A DNA stretch of 22,037 nt from Bacteroidota bacterium (GCA_023417935.1 JAEZDY010000025.1:1-22037), one strand, 5' to 3'; shown: positions 8,052-15,944, counted from the stretch's first letter. The notes: generated by a model not told the origin, from the letters alone. Translations and numbers: made by a program.

Positions 8052-9821
8052 TTAATCATTATGGAATTTTATTGTAAACGTGCTGCCTTCGCCTTCTTTA
8101 CTCGCTACTTCAATGCTACCGCCGTTTCTCTCAATCATTTCTTTACATAGCAACAGGCCTAATCCTGACCCGCTTTCGCCATTTGTACCTGCTCTTGTAT
8201 ATTTTACCTTTGTGTTAAACAGTTTAGGAAGATCAGTTTCAGGTATACCTATTCCTGAGTCGCTTATGCTTATGGCATCGAAGACCTCGTCACTCACGCA
8301 ATTAACATGTATAAGGCTACTCTTGTTTGAAAACTTAATTGCATTTGCCAGAAGGTTTCGCACAACCATGCTAAGTACATTGCCATCTGTATTGATGGTC
8401 ATATCATTATCGCCTGCAATTTTCACTACAAGCCCTTTACCCTGCAGAGATAGCTCCATGCTTGCAATAATCTGCTCTATAGTATCAATTACTTTAATTT
8501 TTTCTTTTACGGGCGAACTTGCCTTTTGACTTTTAGCCCATGTAAGCAGATCTTCCAGAATGGAATAACCATGTTCTGAAGCTTTCTTCAAGTCACTAAG
8601 GTATTCTTTTAGTTGTTCTTCTGTAAGTTCAGTCAGCATTTCATTGATTATATCAGTAAGGTTTATAACCTGATGAAATGTAGTGCGTAAATCATGCGCA
8701 ATTATTGACATTAGCCTGTCCTTCTGGCTGTTTGCTTCCGACATAATGTCGTGCGATATATGCAATTCATCAAGCAGGTCACGCGTTTGGTGCTCAAGCC
8801 TCTTTCGTTTGGTGATATCGTGCAACATAATAAGGTACCCTCTGAACTTGTTATCCTCATTCATGATTCCTTTGGTGCTTATTTCAAGCCATTTCTCAGG
8901 GTCGTGGCTTATCATTAACTGCGTTTCCTTAAATCCTTCCCCCCGTGTGTTTATAACCTCATTCAACCAGGGAATGTCATTGATTTTTTGGTAGGCGAAT
9001 TCAGTCTGTTTCATTCCAAAGAGTTCAGCAGCCGATGAGTTATAAAACACTACATCACCATTCTCATCGAGTACAATCAATCCATCGTGAATTATATTTG
9101 TTATCTGACGGCTCATTGAAGGAATAATGTTGAACATTCCGAACCTGAAGATACCAATCAGGAAAATGATGCCAAGCACAGGCAGGCTCATGGTCGTAAG
9201 GTCGAGTCCTTCAACCGGCGAAATATCAGCCAGGTAAAGCAAGGTCATTATAAAAGGGGCCAAACATCCGGCAATAATCACGCGTATCTGGTTTTTGATA
9301 GTGTCAGGGAACTTTGGCAGCTCCCTTACCAAAACATAAATTGAAAGGGCAATCAACAAAAGCGACCAGGCGGCAAAAAAATGATAGGCAAGGCCATGAT
9401 GATATGTTAAAATGTTACTTCCATCAGCACTCCACGAATAGCCTGTCCATACAAGGTGGTGGTATTTGTTCGTCCAGGCAAGTACAATTACGGTTACGGG
9501 AACAAAATATAGTAAACCGAACCAGCGTAGCAGGCCATTGAATTTTGAATTTACCAGGTTTAATACAAAATGCAGTAGTAACAAAGTTGCAAAGCCAACT
9601 CCAATATATTGAAGCTTTGACCATAAAACCTTCATTTCAATAGACAGTACTGAGGCCTCTATCATTGACGCAAATGCATATTCACTCGCACAAAGCATCA
9701 TTAAAGTGAAATATACCTGACCTTTGAGGTAGCCTTTTAGCCAGCTGTACAGGGTGATACCTGCAGAGATAAGAAATGTTATAAATAATATTACCGTTAC
9801 TATGTTTACCTGCAATTCCAT
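8052..9821 (-). CDS. Membrane sensor histidine kinase (7TM-PAS-HisKA-HATPase)
   Basis: This 589-aa sensor kinase has about seven hydrophobic helices in residues 1-230, resembling the histidine kinase N-terminal 7TM region. A PAS domain spans about 238-340 (IIHDGLIVLDENGDVVFYN). A short coiled linker leads to HisKA, with IIAHDLR and phospho-acceptor His376. The ATPase domain shows the N box around Asn493 (NLLANAIKFSN), the G1 box DSGIGI at 521-526 and the G2 box GSGLGL at 551-556, so all catalytic motifs are intact. No response regulator gene lies nearby, so the partner is unknown. It is divergent from a universal stress protein gene and has its own promoter. Confidence 0.93.
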   Translation of the reverse strand: MELQVNIVTVILFITFLISAGITLYSWLKGYLKGQVYFTLMMLCASEYAFASMIEASVLSIEMKVLWSKLQYIGVGFATLLLLHFVLNLVNSKFNGLLRWFGLLYFVPVTVIVLAWTNKYHHLVWTGYSWSADGSNILTYHHGLAYHFFAAWSLLLIALSIYVLVRELPKFPDTIKNQIRVIIAGCLAPFIMTLLYLADISPVEGLDLTTMSLPVLGIIFLIGIFRFGMFNIIPSMSRQITNIIHDGLIVLDENGDVVFYNSSAAELFGMKQTEFAYQKINDIPWLNEVINTRGEGFKETQLMISHDPEKWLEISTKGIMNEDNKFRGYLIMLHDITKRKRLEHQTRDLLDELHISHDIMSEANSQKDRLMSIIAHDLRTTFHQVINLTDIINEMLTELTEEQLKEYLSDLKKASEHGYSILEDLLTWAKSQKASSPVKEKIKVIDTIEQIIASMELSLQGKGLVVKIAGDNDMTINTDGNVLSMVVRNLLANAIKFSNKSSLIHVNCVSDEVFDAISISDSGIGIPETDLPKLFNTKVKYTRAGTNGESGSGLGLLLCKEMIERNGGSIEVASKEGEGSTFTIKFHND

Positions 9822-9840
9822 ATCCTTACTTTATTCGCTT

Positions 9841-9848
9841 CAAAAGTA
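9841..9848 (-). promoter_or_regulatory. Promoter -7 element for the histidine kinase
   Basis: TACTTTTG on the minus strand (9848-9841) fits TAnnTTTG and lies 19 bp upstream of the kinase start codon, implying a leader of about a dozen nucleotides. The -33 side is weak, with only a TTG at 9874-9872. Confidence 0.55.
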
Positions 9849-9994
9849 AGAATTTACTTAAACGGATGCAGCAATACTGCAGTAATCTTTGTGTTTTAGG
9901 TGATTAAGGGATTTACACAAACATTGTCAGGCAGCCCGTGTAAACATTATTTTGTGGTACTTGTTATTGCGTGCATAATATTTAAGTGAATATA

Positions 9995-10025
9995 TTGCGT
10001 TATCGAAAAAAACCTCTTAATTTTG
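9995..10025 (+). promoter_or_regulatory. Promoter for the universal stress protein gene
   Basis: TTG at 9995-9997 and TAATTTTG at 10018-10025 are separated by 20 nt, fitting the Bacteroidota promoter pattern. The start codon lies 45 bp further on. Confidence 0.6.
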
Positions 10026-10070
10026 TAGTATTACAAACATCTGTCAAAATATTTAAAAAAAAGCAATCCA

Positions 10071-10913
10071 ATGGATAAAACAAAGATTGACATTATTCTG
10101 GTTCCCACTGATTTTTCCGAAGTATGTGCAAATGCTGCAAACCAGGCAGCCGAAGCAGCTAAATGGCTGAATTCGAAAGTTGTTTTGCTCCATGTTATTA
10201 ATAATGAAACCAAATCATACCTTAAAAACGAGAACCTGCCGGTAAGTGCTATAGATGAAAAGCTCGACGAACATGCTAAAGCCCTCTCAGCTGCCCATGG
10301 AATAGAGGTTGGGCACATTACACGTGAAGGCAGCATCTTTACAGAGATAGCTGACGTAATTAAGGAACTTGAAGTTAGCATGGTTTATCTTGGCACTCAT
10401 GGTAAAGTTGGATTGCAGCGTTTAACAGGCAGCTTTGCCCTTAAAGTTATCACATCTTCCGAAGCCCCAACTGTTGTTGTTCAGAAGCGCCCCCTGGCCC
10501 AGGGATATAAGAAAATTGTATTTCCTCTAACCAGTGAAGCAGGACCACACGATAAAACAAAATGGGCTGTGTTCATTGCTAAGAAATTTAATGCTACTAT
10601 TCATATTTACCGTACTGCCGAAGCTACTGAAGAAGTATATAAAGCTTCAAAGCATATCGCCGATTTCTTCACCAAGAATGATGTTTCTTTTGTTGAACGT
10701 TCAGCCGAGAAAAACAGCAATTTCGCGAAGCAGGTTATTGATTATGCAACTACCAACAATGCTGATATGATAATGATCATGACCGATCCTGACAAGAGTT
10801 TCTCTTCTTATATCCTGGGTCGCTATGATGAGGAAATTATTTTTAACCCTGCCCAAATACCTGTAATGTGCGTGAATCCACGTAAATTCAACTATGAAGT
10901 GCTGGGTTTATAG
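10071..10913 (+). CDS. Two-domain universal stress protein (UspA family)
   Basis: This 280-aa cytoplasmic protein consists of two Usp domains, about residues 5-140 and 145-275. Domain 1 starts IILVPTDFSE, with Asp14 at the usual nucleotide-contact position. It carries GTHGKVGLQRLTGS at 108-121, a GxxG...GS phosphate-binding motif one residue shorter between the glycines than the MJ0577 type. Domain 2 begins KKIVFPLTSEAG and lacks a convincing glycine motif, having TDPDKSFSSYILGRYD in its place, so it may not bind nucleotide. The role is stress adaptation in general; the specific trigger is unknown. The gene has its own promoter and terminator, so it is probably monocistronic. Confidence 0.93.
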   Translation: MDKTKIDIILVPTDFSEVCANAANQAAEAAKWLNSKVVLLHVINNETKSYLKNENLPVSAIDEKLDEHAKALSAAHGIEVGHITREGSIFTEIADVIKELEVSMVYLGTHGKVGLQRLTGSFALKVITSSEAPTVVVQKRPLAQGYKKIVFPLTSEAGPHDKTKWAVFIAKKFNATIHIYRTAEATEEVYKASKHIADFFTKNDVSFVERSAEKNSNFAKQVIDYATTNNADMIMIMTDPDKSFSSYILGRYDEEIIFNPAQIPVMCVNPRKFNYEVLGL

Positions 10914-10925
10914 GTTTATTGCCTG

Positions 10926-10961
10926 AAAAAAATGCTCCGGCGTAAACCGGAGCATTTTTTT
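10926..10961 (+). terminator. Intrinsic terminator after the Usp gene
   Basis: The hairpin is TGCTCCGG (10933-10940), a CGTAAA loop, then CCGGAGCA, flanked by seven A on the left and seven T on the right, 12 bp after the stop codon. The A/T flanks mean it could also work on the other strand. Confidence 0.92.
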
Positions 10962-11003
10962 CTTAATTATTCATTTTTGTAATTGTAGTCAGGAAAAGCA
11001 GGC

Positions 11004-11603
11004 ATGGACATAGATGCACTATCAAATTACGTGTGCAGTAAGATGGAGCAGGAGCTGCCCCCTTTTGTAATTTACCACGGTGTTGACCATACCTATGATG
11101 TACATGCTTCAGTTATAAGGCTGGCGCAACTTGAAAAGCTTGATGAATACAATACCCGCCTTGTAAGAGCCGCTGCCTGGTTGCATGATGTTGGTATCAC
11201 TGTTAAGTTTGAAGATCATGAAGAAGTTTCTGCTAAAATGGCTGCTCAGTTCCTCCCCCAATTCGGATTTAATGATGAAGAAATTCTTCAAATCCAGAAT
11301 ATGATCCTGGCAACCCGTTTACCACAGGATGCTAAAACTCTGAATGAAAAGATATTATGTGATGCCGATCTTGATTACATTGGTAGAAATGACTTCTTTA
11401 TTATCGGACAGAAACTCAGGCTTGAATGGGAGTTGATAGGTAACAAGATCAACTTATACGATTGGTATAAGCTACAGATGGAATTTCTGAAAAACCACCA
11501 CTTCTTTACCCGGTCAGCCCAAGTACTGCGCAATGAACGCAAGAATATGAATATGGCTGAAATACAACATTTCTTTAATTGCTGCCGTGCTATAAAAGGT
11601 TAG
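11004..11603 (+). CDS. HD-domain protein, probable metal-dependent phosphohydrolase
   Basis: This 199-aa soluble protein has HD superfamily metal ligands: His29 in YHGVDHTYDVH, His61-Asp62 in AAAWLHDVG, and Asp122 in CDADLDYIG. His72 in EDHEEVSA is another family-typical histidine. Members hydrolyse nucleotides, cyclic nucleotides or other phosphoesters; this one's substrate is unknown. The start ATG at 11004 gives a compact protein. ligA starts 12 bp after its stop, so the two genes are probably co-transcribed. CATTTTTG at 10972-10979 is a near match to the -7 element. Confidence 0.88.
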   Translation: MDIDALSNYVCSKMEQELPPFVIYHGVDHTYDVHASVIRLAQLEKLDEYNTRLVRAAAWLHDVGITVKFEDHEEVSAKMAAQFLPQFGFNDEEILQIQNMILATRLPQDAKTLNEKILCDADLDYIGRNDFFIIGQKLRLEWELIGNKINLYDWYKLQMEFLKNHHFFTRSAQVLRNERKNMNMAEIQHFFNCCRAIKG

Positions 11604-11615
11604 TAACTGCTACAC

Positions 11616-13664
11616 ATGGATTTAACTGACGCCCAGAAAAGAATTAAACAACTTACCGAGGAGATCAACCGGCATAATCACTTGTACTACCATAGTGCAC
11701 AACCTGAAATAACCGATTACGAGTTTGATCAACTGCTTGCTGAACTAATAAGTCTTGAACAACAATTCCCTCAGTTCTTAAGCCCCAACAGTCCTTCCCA
11801 GCGGGTAGGAGGGGATATAAGCAAGGAGTTTGCCTCCGTAAGACACAAGGAGCCCATGTTGTCGCTCGACAATACCTATTCAGAAGCTGAGCTACGTGAT
11901 TTCGACCGCCGGGTGCAAAAGGCACTCAATGAACCTTATGAATATGTGTGCGAACTCAAAATAGATGGTGTTTCTATTAGTCTGCATTACCAGCAGGGTG
12001 AACTTATACAGGCAGTTACCCGTGGCGATGGGGTGCAGGGTGATGATGTTACGCCAAATGTTAAAACCATTCGCACTGTTCCCCTTAAAATTTCTGCTGC
12101 CGGTGTACCCGATGATTTTGAAGTTCGCGGTGAAATCTTTATGCCCAAGGCAGGATTTGCCATGATGAATAAACAACGCGCTGAAGCCGGTGAACCGCTT
12201 TTTGCAAACCCACGTAATGCTACCGCCGGTACACTTAAAACACTCGACTCAAAGCTGGTAGCAAAGCGGCCACTCGATGCGTTTGTGTATAATCTTGTTG
12301 GCGACTCAACAGATGTTTCAACCCATTACGACAGAATGAACCTGTTAAAGAAATGGGGTTTTAACATCTCCGACATTAAAGCCCGCTGTAGTGATATCGA
12401 CTGTGTGCTTGAATTCATTAAGGAAGTTGAAGACAGCCGTTCCACCTTATCTTTTGATATTGACGGCGTTGTTGTAAAAGTTAACAGTATTGAGCAGCAG
12501 CAAGTGCTGGGCTTTACTGCCAAATCACCTCGTTGGGCAATTGCTTACAAGTATAAACCCGAAGAAGCTTCAACCACCCTGCTGTCCATTGATTTCCAGG
12601 TAGGCCGCACCGGAACCATCACCCCTGTTGCTAATCTTAGTCCCGTGCTACTGGCAGGCTCGACAGTAAAACGTGCCACACTGCACAACGAAGATGTAAT
12701 GTCAGCCCTTGATGTAAGGGCCGGCGATACCGTATTTGTTGAAAAAGGAGGTGATGTGATTCCCAAGATCACGCGTGTTGACTTCAGCAAGCGACCTGCT
12801 GGTCTGGCTGAAACGCAGTTTATCACCGAGTGTCCTGAATGCAATACTCCACTCGTACGGCAGGAAGGGGAGGCCTCATGGGTTTGCCCCAATGATACCG
12901 GTTGCGCCCCACAGATAAAAGGACGACTGGTGCACTTTATTGGTCGCCGGGCTATGAATATTGAAAGTCTGGGCGAAGGTAAGATTGAAATGCTTTATGA
13001 TGCCGGCATCGTACATAATGTTGCTGATCTGTATGATATTACCCGCGATCAACTGCTTAACCTGAACAAGGTACTTGCAGAAAAGGAAGAAACACGTGAA
13101 CGACGTGCTTCCCTGAAAGATAAATCGGCAGGCAACATCCTGAAGGGACTGGAAGCTTCAAAGCAAGTGCCTTTTGAAAGAGTGTTGTATGCCTTGGGTA
13201 TCAAATTTACCGGTGAAACTGTTGCACGCAGGCTCGCACGCCACTTCAAGAATATTGATGCCCTGCAAAATGCTGATCTGCAGCAACTGGTTGAAGTTGA
13301 TGAAATCGGACCACGCATTGCAGGAGCAGTAATAGAATATTTTGCTAATCCCGTAAACGTTGATATCGTTAATCGCCTCAAACAGCACGGTCTGCAATTT
13401 GCCATTGCCGCAGAAGAAGAAAAACTAAGCAATAAACTTGCAGGCATGACCATTGTGGTAAGCGGCTCTTTCAGCCTGTACCCCAAGCGTGACGACCTTA
13501 AGAATGCCATTGAAGCCCATGGCGGAAAAGTTGCAGGCAGTGTTTCTTCAAAGACCACCTATATTGTAGCCGGTGAGAACATGGGCCCCGAGAAGCGCAT
13601 CAAAGCTGAGGCATTGGGTATTCCGATAATAACTGAAGAGGAGTTTAAGAGGATGATTGAGTAG
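11616..13664 (+). CDS. ligA: NAD-dependent DNA ligase LigA
   Basis: This 682-aa ligase seals nicks during replication and repair using NAD. The N-terminal Ia region has HNHLYYH and ITDYEFDQL. The adenylation domain carries CELKIDGVS, with the AMP-accepting Lys115. The OB fold, a four-Cys zinc finger (CPECNTP, then CPNDTGC), helix-hairpin-helix repeats (about 515-600) and a C-terminal BRCT domain (about 608-682, GMTIVVSGSFSLYPKRDDL) follow in the usual order. Length is typical of the family. It is an essential housekeeping gene and appears intact. A GC-rich palindromic repeat begins 9 bp after the stop codon. Confidence 0.98.
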   Translation: MDLTDAQKRIKQLTEEINRHNHLYYHSAQPEITDYEFDQLLAELISLEQQFPQFLSPNSPSQRVGGDISKEFASVRHKEPMLSLDNTYSEAELRDFDRRVQKALNEPYEYVCELKIDGVSISLHYQQGELIQAVTRGDGVQGDDVTPNVKTIRTVPLKISAAGVPDDFEVRGEIFMPKAGFAMMNKQRAEAGEPLFANPRNATAGTLKTLDSKLVAKRPLDAFVYNLVGDSTDVSTHYDRMNLLKKWGFNISDIKARCSDIDCVLEFIKEVEDSRSTLSFDIDGVVVKVNSIEQQQVLGFTAKSPRWAIAYKYKPEEASTTLLSIDFQVGRTGTITPVANLSPVLLAGSTVKRATLHNEDVMSALDVRAGDTVFVEKGGDVIPKITRVDFSKRPAGLAETQFITECPECNTPLVRQEGEASWVCPNDTGCAPQIKGRLVHFIGRRAMNIESLGEGKIEMLYDAGIVHNVADLYDITRDQLLNLNKVLAEKEETRERRASLKDKSAGNILKGLEASKQVPFERVLYALGIKFTGETVARRLARHFKNIDALQNADLQQLVEVDEIGPRIAGAVIEYFANPVNVDIVNRLKQHGLQFAIAAEEEKLSNKLAGMTIVVSGSFSLYPKRDDLKNAIEAHGGKVAGSVSSKTTYIVAGENMGPEKRIKAEALGIPIITEEEFKRMIE

Positions 13665-13672
13665 TGTTAGCA

Positions 13673-13709
13673 CCTCACCCCGGCCCTCTCCTCAAGGAGA
13701 GGGGGCAGG
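13673..13709. repeat. GC-rich palindromic repeat after ligA
   Basis: CCTCACCCCGGCCCTCTCC begins the element. It folds as CCCTCTCC (13684-13691), a TCAA loop, then GGAGAGGG (13696-13703). It resembles the CCTCACCCC...CTCTCC palindromes bounding the DUF559 unit at 21.3-21.9 kb, so it is probably a dispersed copy of one repeat family. No T-run follows, so it is not a standard terminator. Confidence 0.7.
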
Positions 13710-13734
13710 ACGTAAAATATTGACACTAAGCCCC

Positions 13735-13791
13735 TTGAACTCTTTGAACACTTTGAACTACTTGAACCCCTCGAACCAAATTTTCTTGAAC
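13735..13791 (+). repeat. TTGAAC array with 9-bp period
   Basis: TTGAAC starts at 13735, 13744, 13753 and 13762, and TCGAAC at 13771, an exact 9-bp spacing. One more TTGAAC lies at 13786. The intervening triplets vary. An inverted counterpart lies after the transporter gene at 14764-14816. Confidence 0.85.
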
Positions 13792-13800
13792 CATATTGTG

Positions 13801-13808
13801 TACTTTTG
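13801..13808 (+). promoter_or_regulatory. Promoter -7 element for the EamA transporter
   Basis: TACTTTTG matches TAnnTTTG and lies 17 bp upstream of the chosen ATG. No TTTG is seen at the expected -33 position, which falls in the end of the TTGAAC array. Confidence 0.55.
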
Positions 13809-13825
13809 CGCTTTATTTTTTACTC

Positions 13826-14758
13826 ATGATCGCTGGCGAAAAATCACTGCTTAAATACTACGTTTACATCGTACTATCCATGTTCTTCTGGGGCATGTCG
13901 TTTATATGGTCAACTATTGCTCTTGAGCAATATGCGCCAATTACAGTGATATTCTTCAGGCTGGTTCTGTCGTCTGTTTTCATGTACCTGATCATTAAGC
14001 TTACACGGAACACTGAGAAGATAGACCCCGCCGACCGTAAGTGGTTTCTGTTGCTGGCTTTCGCCGAACCCTTCTTCTATTTCCTTGGTGAGAATTTCGG
14101 GTTAATGTATGTTTCACCGGCTGTTACTTCTGCTATTATAGCTACGATACCTCTTGTAACACCCATCGTGGCATTTGCCTTTCTTCGTGAGAAGGTTGAC
14201 CGTGCCACTGTAATTGGAATAATAATTTCATTCTCAGGCATTATTTACATGCTTGTAAACCGTGATTTTAGTCTCAATGCAAGTCCAAAAGGAATTTTAT
14301 TGCTCTTTCTGGCAGTTTTTTCCGCTGTAGCGTACACCTTCTTTATCAGGAAACTGGCAAACAAGTACAAGGCCATCACCATCCTTACCTGGCAAAACAT
14401 CATTGGCACCATATATTTTTTACCCCTGTTCCTGTTATTCGACTTTAAGCAGGTGCTCGCCATAGTACCCTCCACCGCCACCATCATGGCAATTGTGCAA
14501 CTTTCAGTATTTGCCTCAAGTCTGGCATTTTTGCTGTTTATCATAGTGGTTGCCAAGCTGGGCATGGTAAAAGCCAATATCTTTACCAACCTGATACCGG
14601 TATTCACTGCTGTTTTTGCCTATTATATAATTGGAGAAGCCATTACGATACAAAAAGTAATAGGGATAATCTTGGTAATAGGAGGGATTATGATATCGCA
14701 GATGCCGGTTTTGTTGATGAGGAGGAGAGAGGCAAAGTTAAGGCTAAAGGCTAAGTAG
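13826..14758 (+). CDS. EamA/DMT superfamily transporter
   Basis: This 310-aa inner-membrane protein has about ten hydrophobic helices in two EamA repeats. Repeat 1 begins YYVYIVLSMFFWGMSFIW and repeat 2 begins GILLLFLAVFSAVAYTFFIR. DMT carriers export metabolites or amino acids; the substrate here cannot be predicted. The start at 13826 is preferred over an in-frame ATG at 13796, because the -7 element at 13801-13808 lies inside the longer version. The last residues (KLRLKAK) are encoded by TTAAGGCTAAAGGCTAAG (14738-14755), which recurs exactly at 14821-14838, so the C-terminal tail seems to derive from repeat DNA. Confidence 0.9.
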   Translation: MIAGEKSLLKYYVYIVLSMFFWGMSFIWSTIALEQYAPITVIFFRLVLSSVFMYLIIKLTRNTEKIDPADRKWFLLLAFAEPFFYFLGENFGLMYVSPAVTSAIIATIPLVTPIVAFAFLREKVDRATVIGIIISFSGIIYMLVNRDFSLNASPKGILLLFLAVFSAVAYTFFIRKLANKYKAITILTWQNIIGTIYFLPLFLLFDFKQVLAIVPSTATIMAIVQLSVFASSLAFLLFIIVVAKLGMVKANIFTNLIPVFTAVFAYYIIGEAITIQKVIGIILVIGGIMISQMPVLLMRRREAKLRLKAK

Positions 14759-14763
14759 ATTTT

Positions 14764-14818
14764 GTTCAAGGGGTTCAAGGTGTTCAAGGTGTTCAAGGTT
14801 GTTCAATGTTGTTCAAGA
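14764..14818 (-). repeat. GTTCAA array, inverted partner of the TTGAAC array
   Basis: GTTCAA starts at 14764, 14773, 14782, 14791, 14801 and 14811, with 9 to 10 bp spacing. This is the reverse complement of the TTGAAC motif upstream of the transporter, so the gene lies between inverted arrays. Confidence 0.85.
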
Positions 14819-14820
14819 TT

Positions 14821-15020
14821 TTAAGGCTAAAGGCTAAGGGTTAAAGGATAAAGTTCACAGGGGTTCTATATATATGGTCCCCGAGTTTTTATCGAGGGGA
14901 GGGGTTCAAAGCGCGCTAAACGCTAAACGTTAAACGCTAAACGACAAACCGGTGACTGCTGATTGCTATACCTACAGCGCTGGACGTCAACGCTGAACCT
15001 TGAACGCTGAACGCTGAACG
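14821..15020. repeat. Series of low-complexity arrays before tRNA-Met
   Basis: Within the 351-bp gap after the transporter are three further arrays. TAAGGCTAAAGG-type repeats lie at 14821-14852, CGCTAAACG-type repeats at about 14914-14948, and CGCTGAACG-type repeats at about 14989-15020. The spacers at 14853-14913 and 14949-14988 show no coding potential. The arrays share the theme of a short unit ending in AAC or AAG. Confidence 0.8.
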
Positions 15021-15062
15021 AAAAAAAGTGCAATCAACTATAGTACTTTCCAAATATTTTCA

Positions 15063-15070
15063 TAATTTTG
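15063..15070 (+). promoter_or_regulatory. Promoter -7 element for tRNA-Met
   Basis: TAATTTTG fits TAnnTTTG and lies 39 bp upstream of the tRNA. The -33 position is not convincing. Confidence 0.5.
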
Positions 15071-15109
15071 CCATCCCAAACCGGGGAAACAAGAATATCC
15101 GGTTTAAAC

Positions 15110-15183
15110 GGCGAGGTAGCTCAGTTGGTTAGAGCGTCGGATTCATAACCCGGAGGTCACGAGTTCAATTCTCGTCCTCGCTA
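15110..15183 (+). tRNA. tRNA-Met(CAT), elongator type
   Basis: The cloverleaf is complete. The acceptor is GGCGAGG with CCTCGCT (G1-U72 wobble), followed by U8 and A9. The D stem is GCTC/GAGC, the anticodon loop TTCATAA gives CAT, and the T arm is ACGAG-TTCAATT-CTCGT with discriminator A73. CCA is not encoded. It lacks the three G-C pairs of initiator tRNA, and its stem (with an A31-C39 mismatch) resembles Bacteroidota elongator tRNA-Met rather than lysidine tRNA-Ile. Confidence 0.95.
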
Positions 15184-15190
15184 CAAAAAG

Positions 15191-15232
15191 AACTGCAAAT
15201 TCCAGAAATGGTATTTGCAGTTTTTGTTTTTT
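15191..15232 (+). terminator. Intrinsic terminator after tRNA-Met
   Basis: AACTGCAAAT (15191-15200) pairs with ATTTGCAGTT (15213-15222) around a 12-nt loop, followed by a T-rich tract to 15232. Confidence 0.9.
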
Positions 15233-15239
15233 TATGTTG

Positions 15240-15269
15240 TTGGATGAAATCGATATAGTAATATCTTTA
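15240..15269 (+). promoter_or_regulatory. Promoter for the secreted hypothetical gene
   Basis: TTG (15240-15242) and TATCTTTA (15262-15269) are 19 nt apart. The second differs from TAnnTTTG only at its last base. It begins 13 bp before the start codon. Confidence 0.45.
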
Positions 15270-15274
15270 CTCAT

Positions 15275-15901
15275 ATGAAGAAAACAGCACTGTTACTATT
15301 ATCCGTTTTATATTTTTGTTTTGCCTATCCTCAGTTTATGCCAAACTCAATTGGCGTTTGCTATTTGAATAAAGACTCAGCCGACTATCACATATTGACA
15401 ATCGTGCTGCCTTTCCAAACATTAGTAGAACATAGTTTAATGCCTATTCACGAGTATCACAAAATGATTGATAGTATTGGATATGAAGGACAAATCACCC
15501 TCTTCGACAATACAGGCGCATTAATCCAAATTGAGAACAAATTTGATTTTATTTTAGAATTTTGGTGTGAGAATGACGGTGGTATCCAATATAGGCCAAC
15601 ACTAAGCACAAAAATCCAAAAAACTAATTTCAAACGACCATTAAGCGCGATAGCTGAAATACAAGATATCTGTTGTTTTGTAATCCTTAATCGAAGCAAA
15701 CAAAAAACCGAAGTTACACACATTCCCTCAACAGTTGATGTTGCGCTTATGGGTGACTACAACAGTGATGGAAATATCGACTGTTTGATTTGGACAGACA
15801 ATGACCTGGCAGGTAACTGTGATAGCGAGCCACCGAATAATTTACGGATAATGCTTCAAGCAGGACATCAAAATTTCAGAATGCGTTGTTGTGGACCTTG
15901 A
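15275..15901 (+). CDS. Secreted hypothetical protein with Asp-rich loop
   Basis: This 208-aa protein is not one I recognise. It has a signal peptide (residues 1-20, MKKTALLLLSVLYFCFAYPQ), so it is probably periplasmic or extracellular. Near residues 154-165 is GDYNSDGNIDCL, a DxNxDGxxD calcium-loop pattern like those in dockerin, FG-GAP or EF-hand-like repeats, followed by TDNDLAGNCD. Several cysteines cluster in the C-terminal half, including a CC pair and a final RCCGP, which suggests disulfides. It stands alone after the tRNA terminator and converges on the GH16 gene. Calcium binding is inferred from the motif only. Confidence 0.75.
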   Translation: MKKTALLLLSVLYFCFAYPQFMPNSIGVCYLNKDSADYHILTIVLPFQTLVEHSLMPIHEYHKMIDSIGYEGQITLFDNTGALIQIENKFDFILEFWCENDGGIQYRPTLSTKIQKTNFKRPLSAIAEIQDICCFVILNRSKQKTEVTHIPSTVDVALMGDYNSDGNIDCLIWTDNDLAGNCDSEPPNNLRIMLQAGHQNFRMRCCGP

Positions 15902-15944
15902 TAGAGATATTGTGAAGACCATAAAATGAGGTAAGCATCTCTAT
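15901..15944. terminator. Possible bidirectional hairpin between convergent genes
   Basis: ATAGAGAT (15901-15908) and ATCTCTAT (15937-15944) form a perfect 8-bp stem around a 28-nt loop in the short gap between the hypothetical and GH16 genes. There is no strong T-run, so terminator function is tentative. Confidence 0.3.

Noticed and set aside
7895..8061. GATTAA-ATTTAATCAT repeat pair (7895-7912 and 8043-8060) between the kinase and amylase genes
   Set aside because: The two AT-rich 18-mers are similar, but one overlaps the kinase stop codon and such motifs are expected in AT-rich gaps.
13673..13709. Palindrome after ligA as an intrinsic terminator
   Set aside because: The hairpin is followed by GC-rich sequence rather than a T-run, and it matches a dispersed repeat family.
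13657..13854. Small plus-strand open frame after ligA
   Set aside because: It translates the palindrome and the TTGAAC array (repeated Leu-Asn units) and overlaps the transporter start, so it is repeat DNA read as protein.
13735..15020. CRISPR array in the short-unit repeat region
   Set aside because: Units are 8-10 bp with no 25-40 bp repeats, no unique spacers of constant length and no cas genes.
15110..15183. tRNA-Ile with a modified CAT anticodon, or initiator tRNA
   Set aside because: It lacks the three G-C pairs of the initiator and has the stem sequence of Bacteroidota elongator tRNA-Met.
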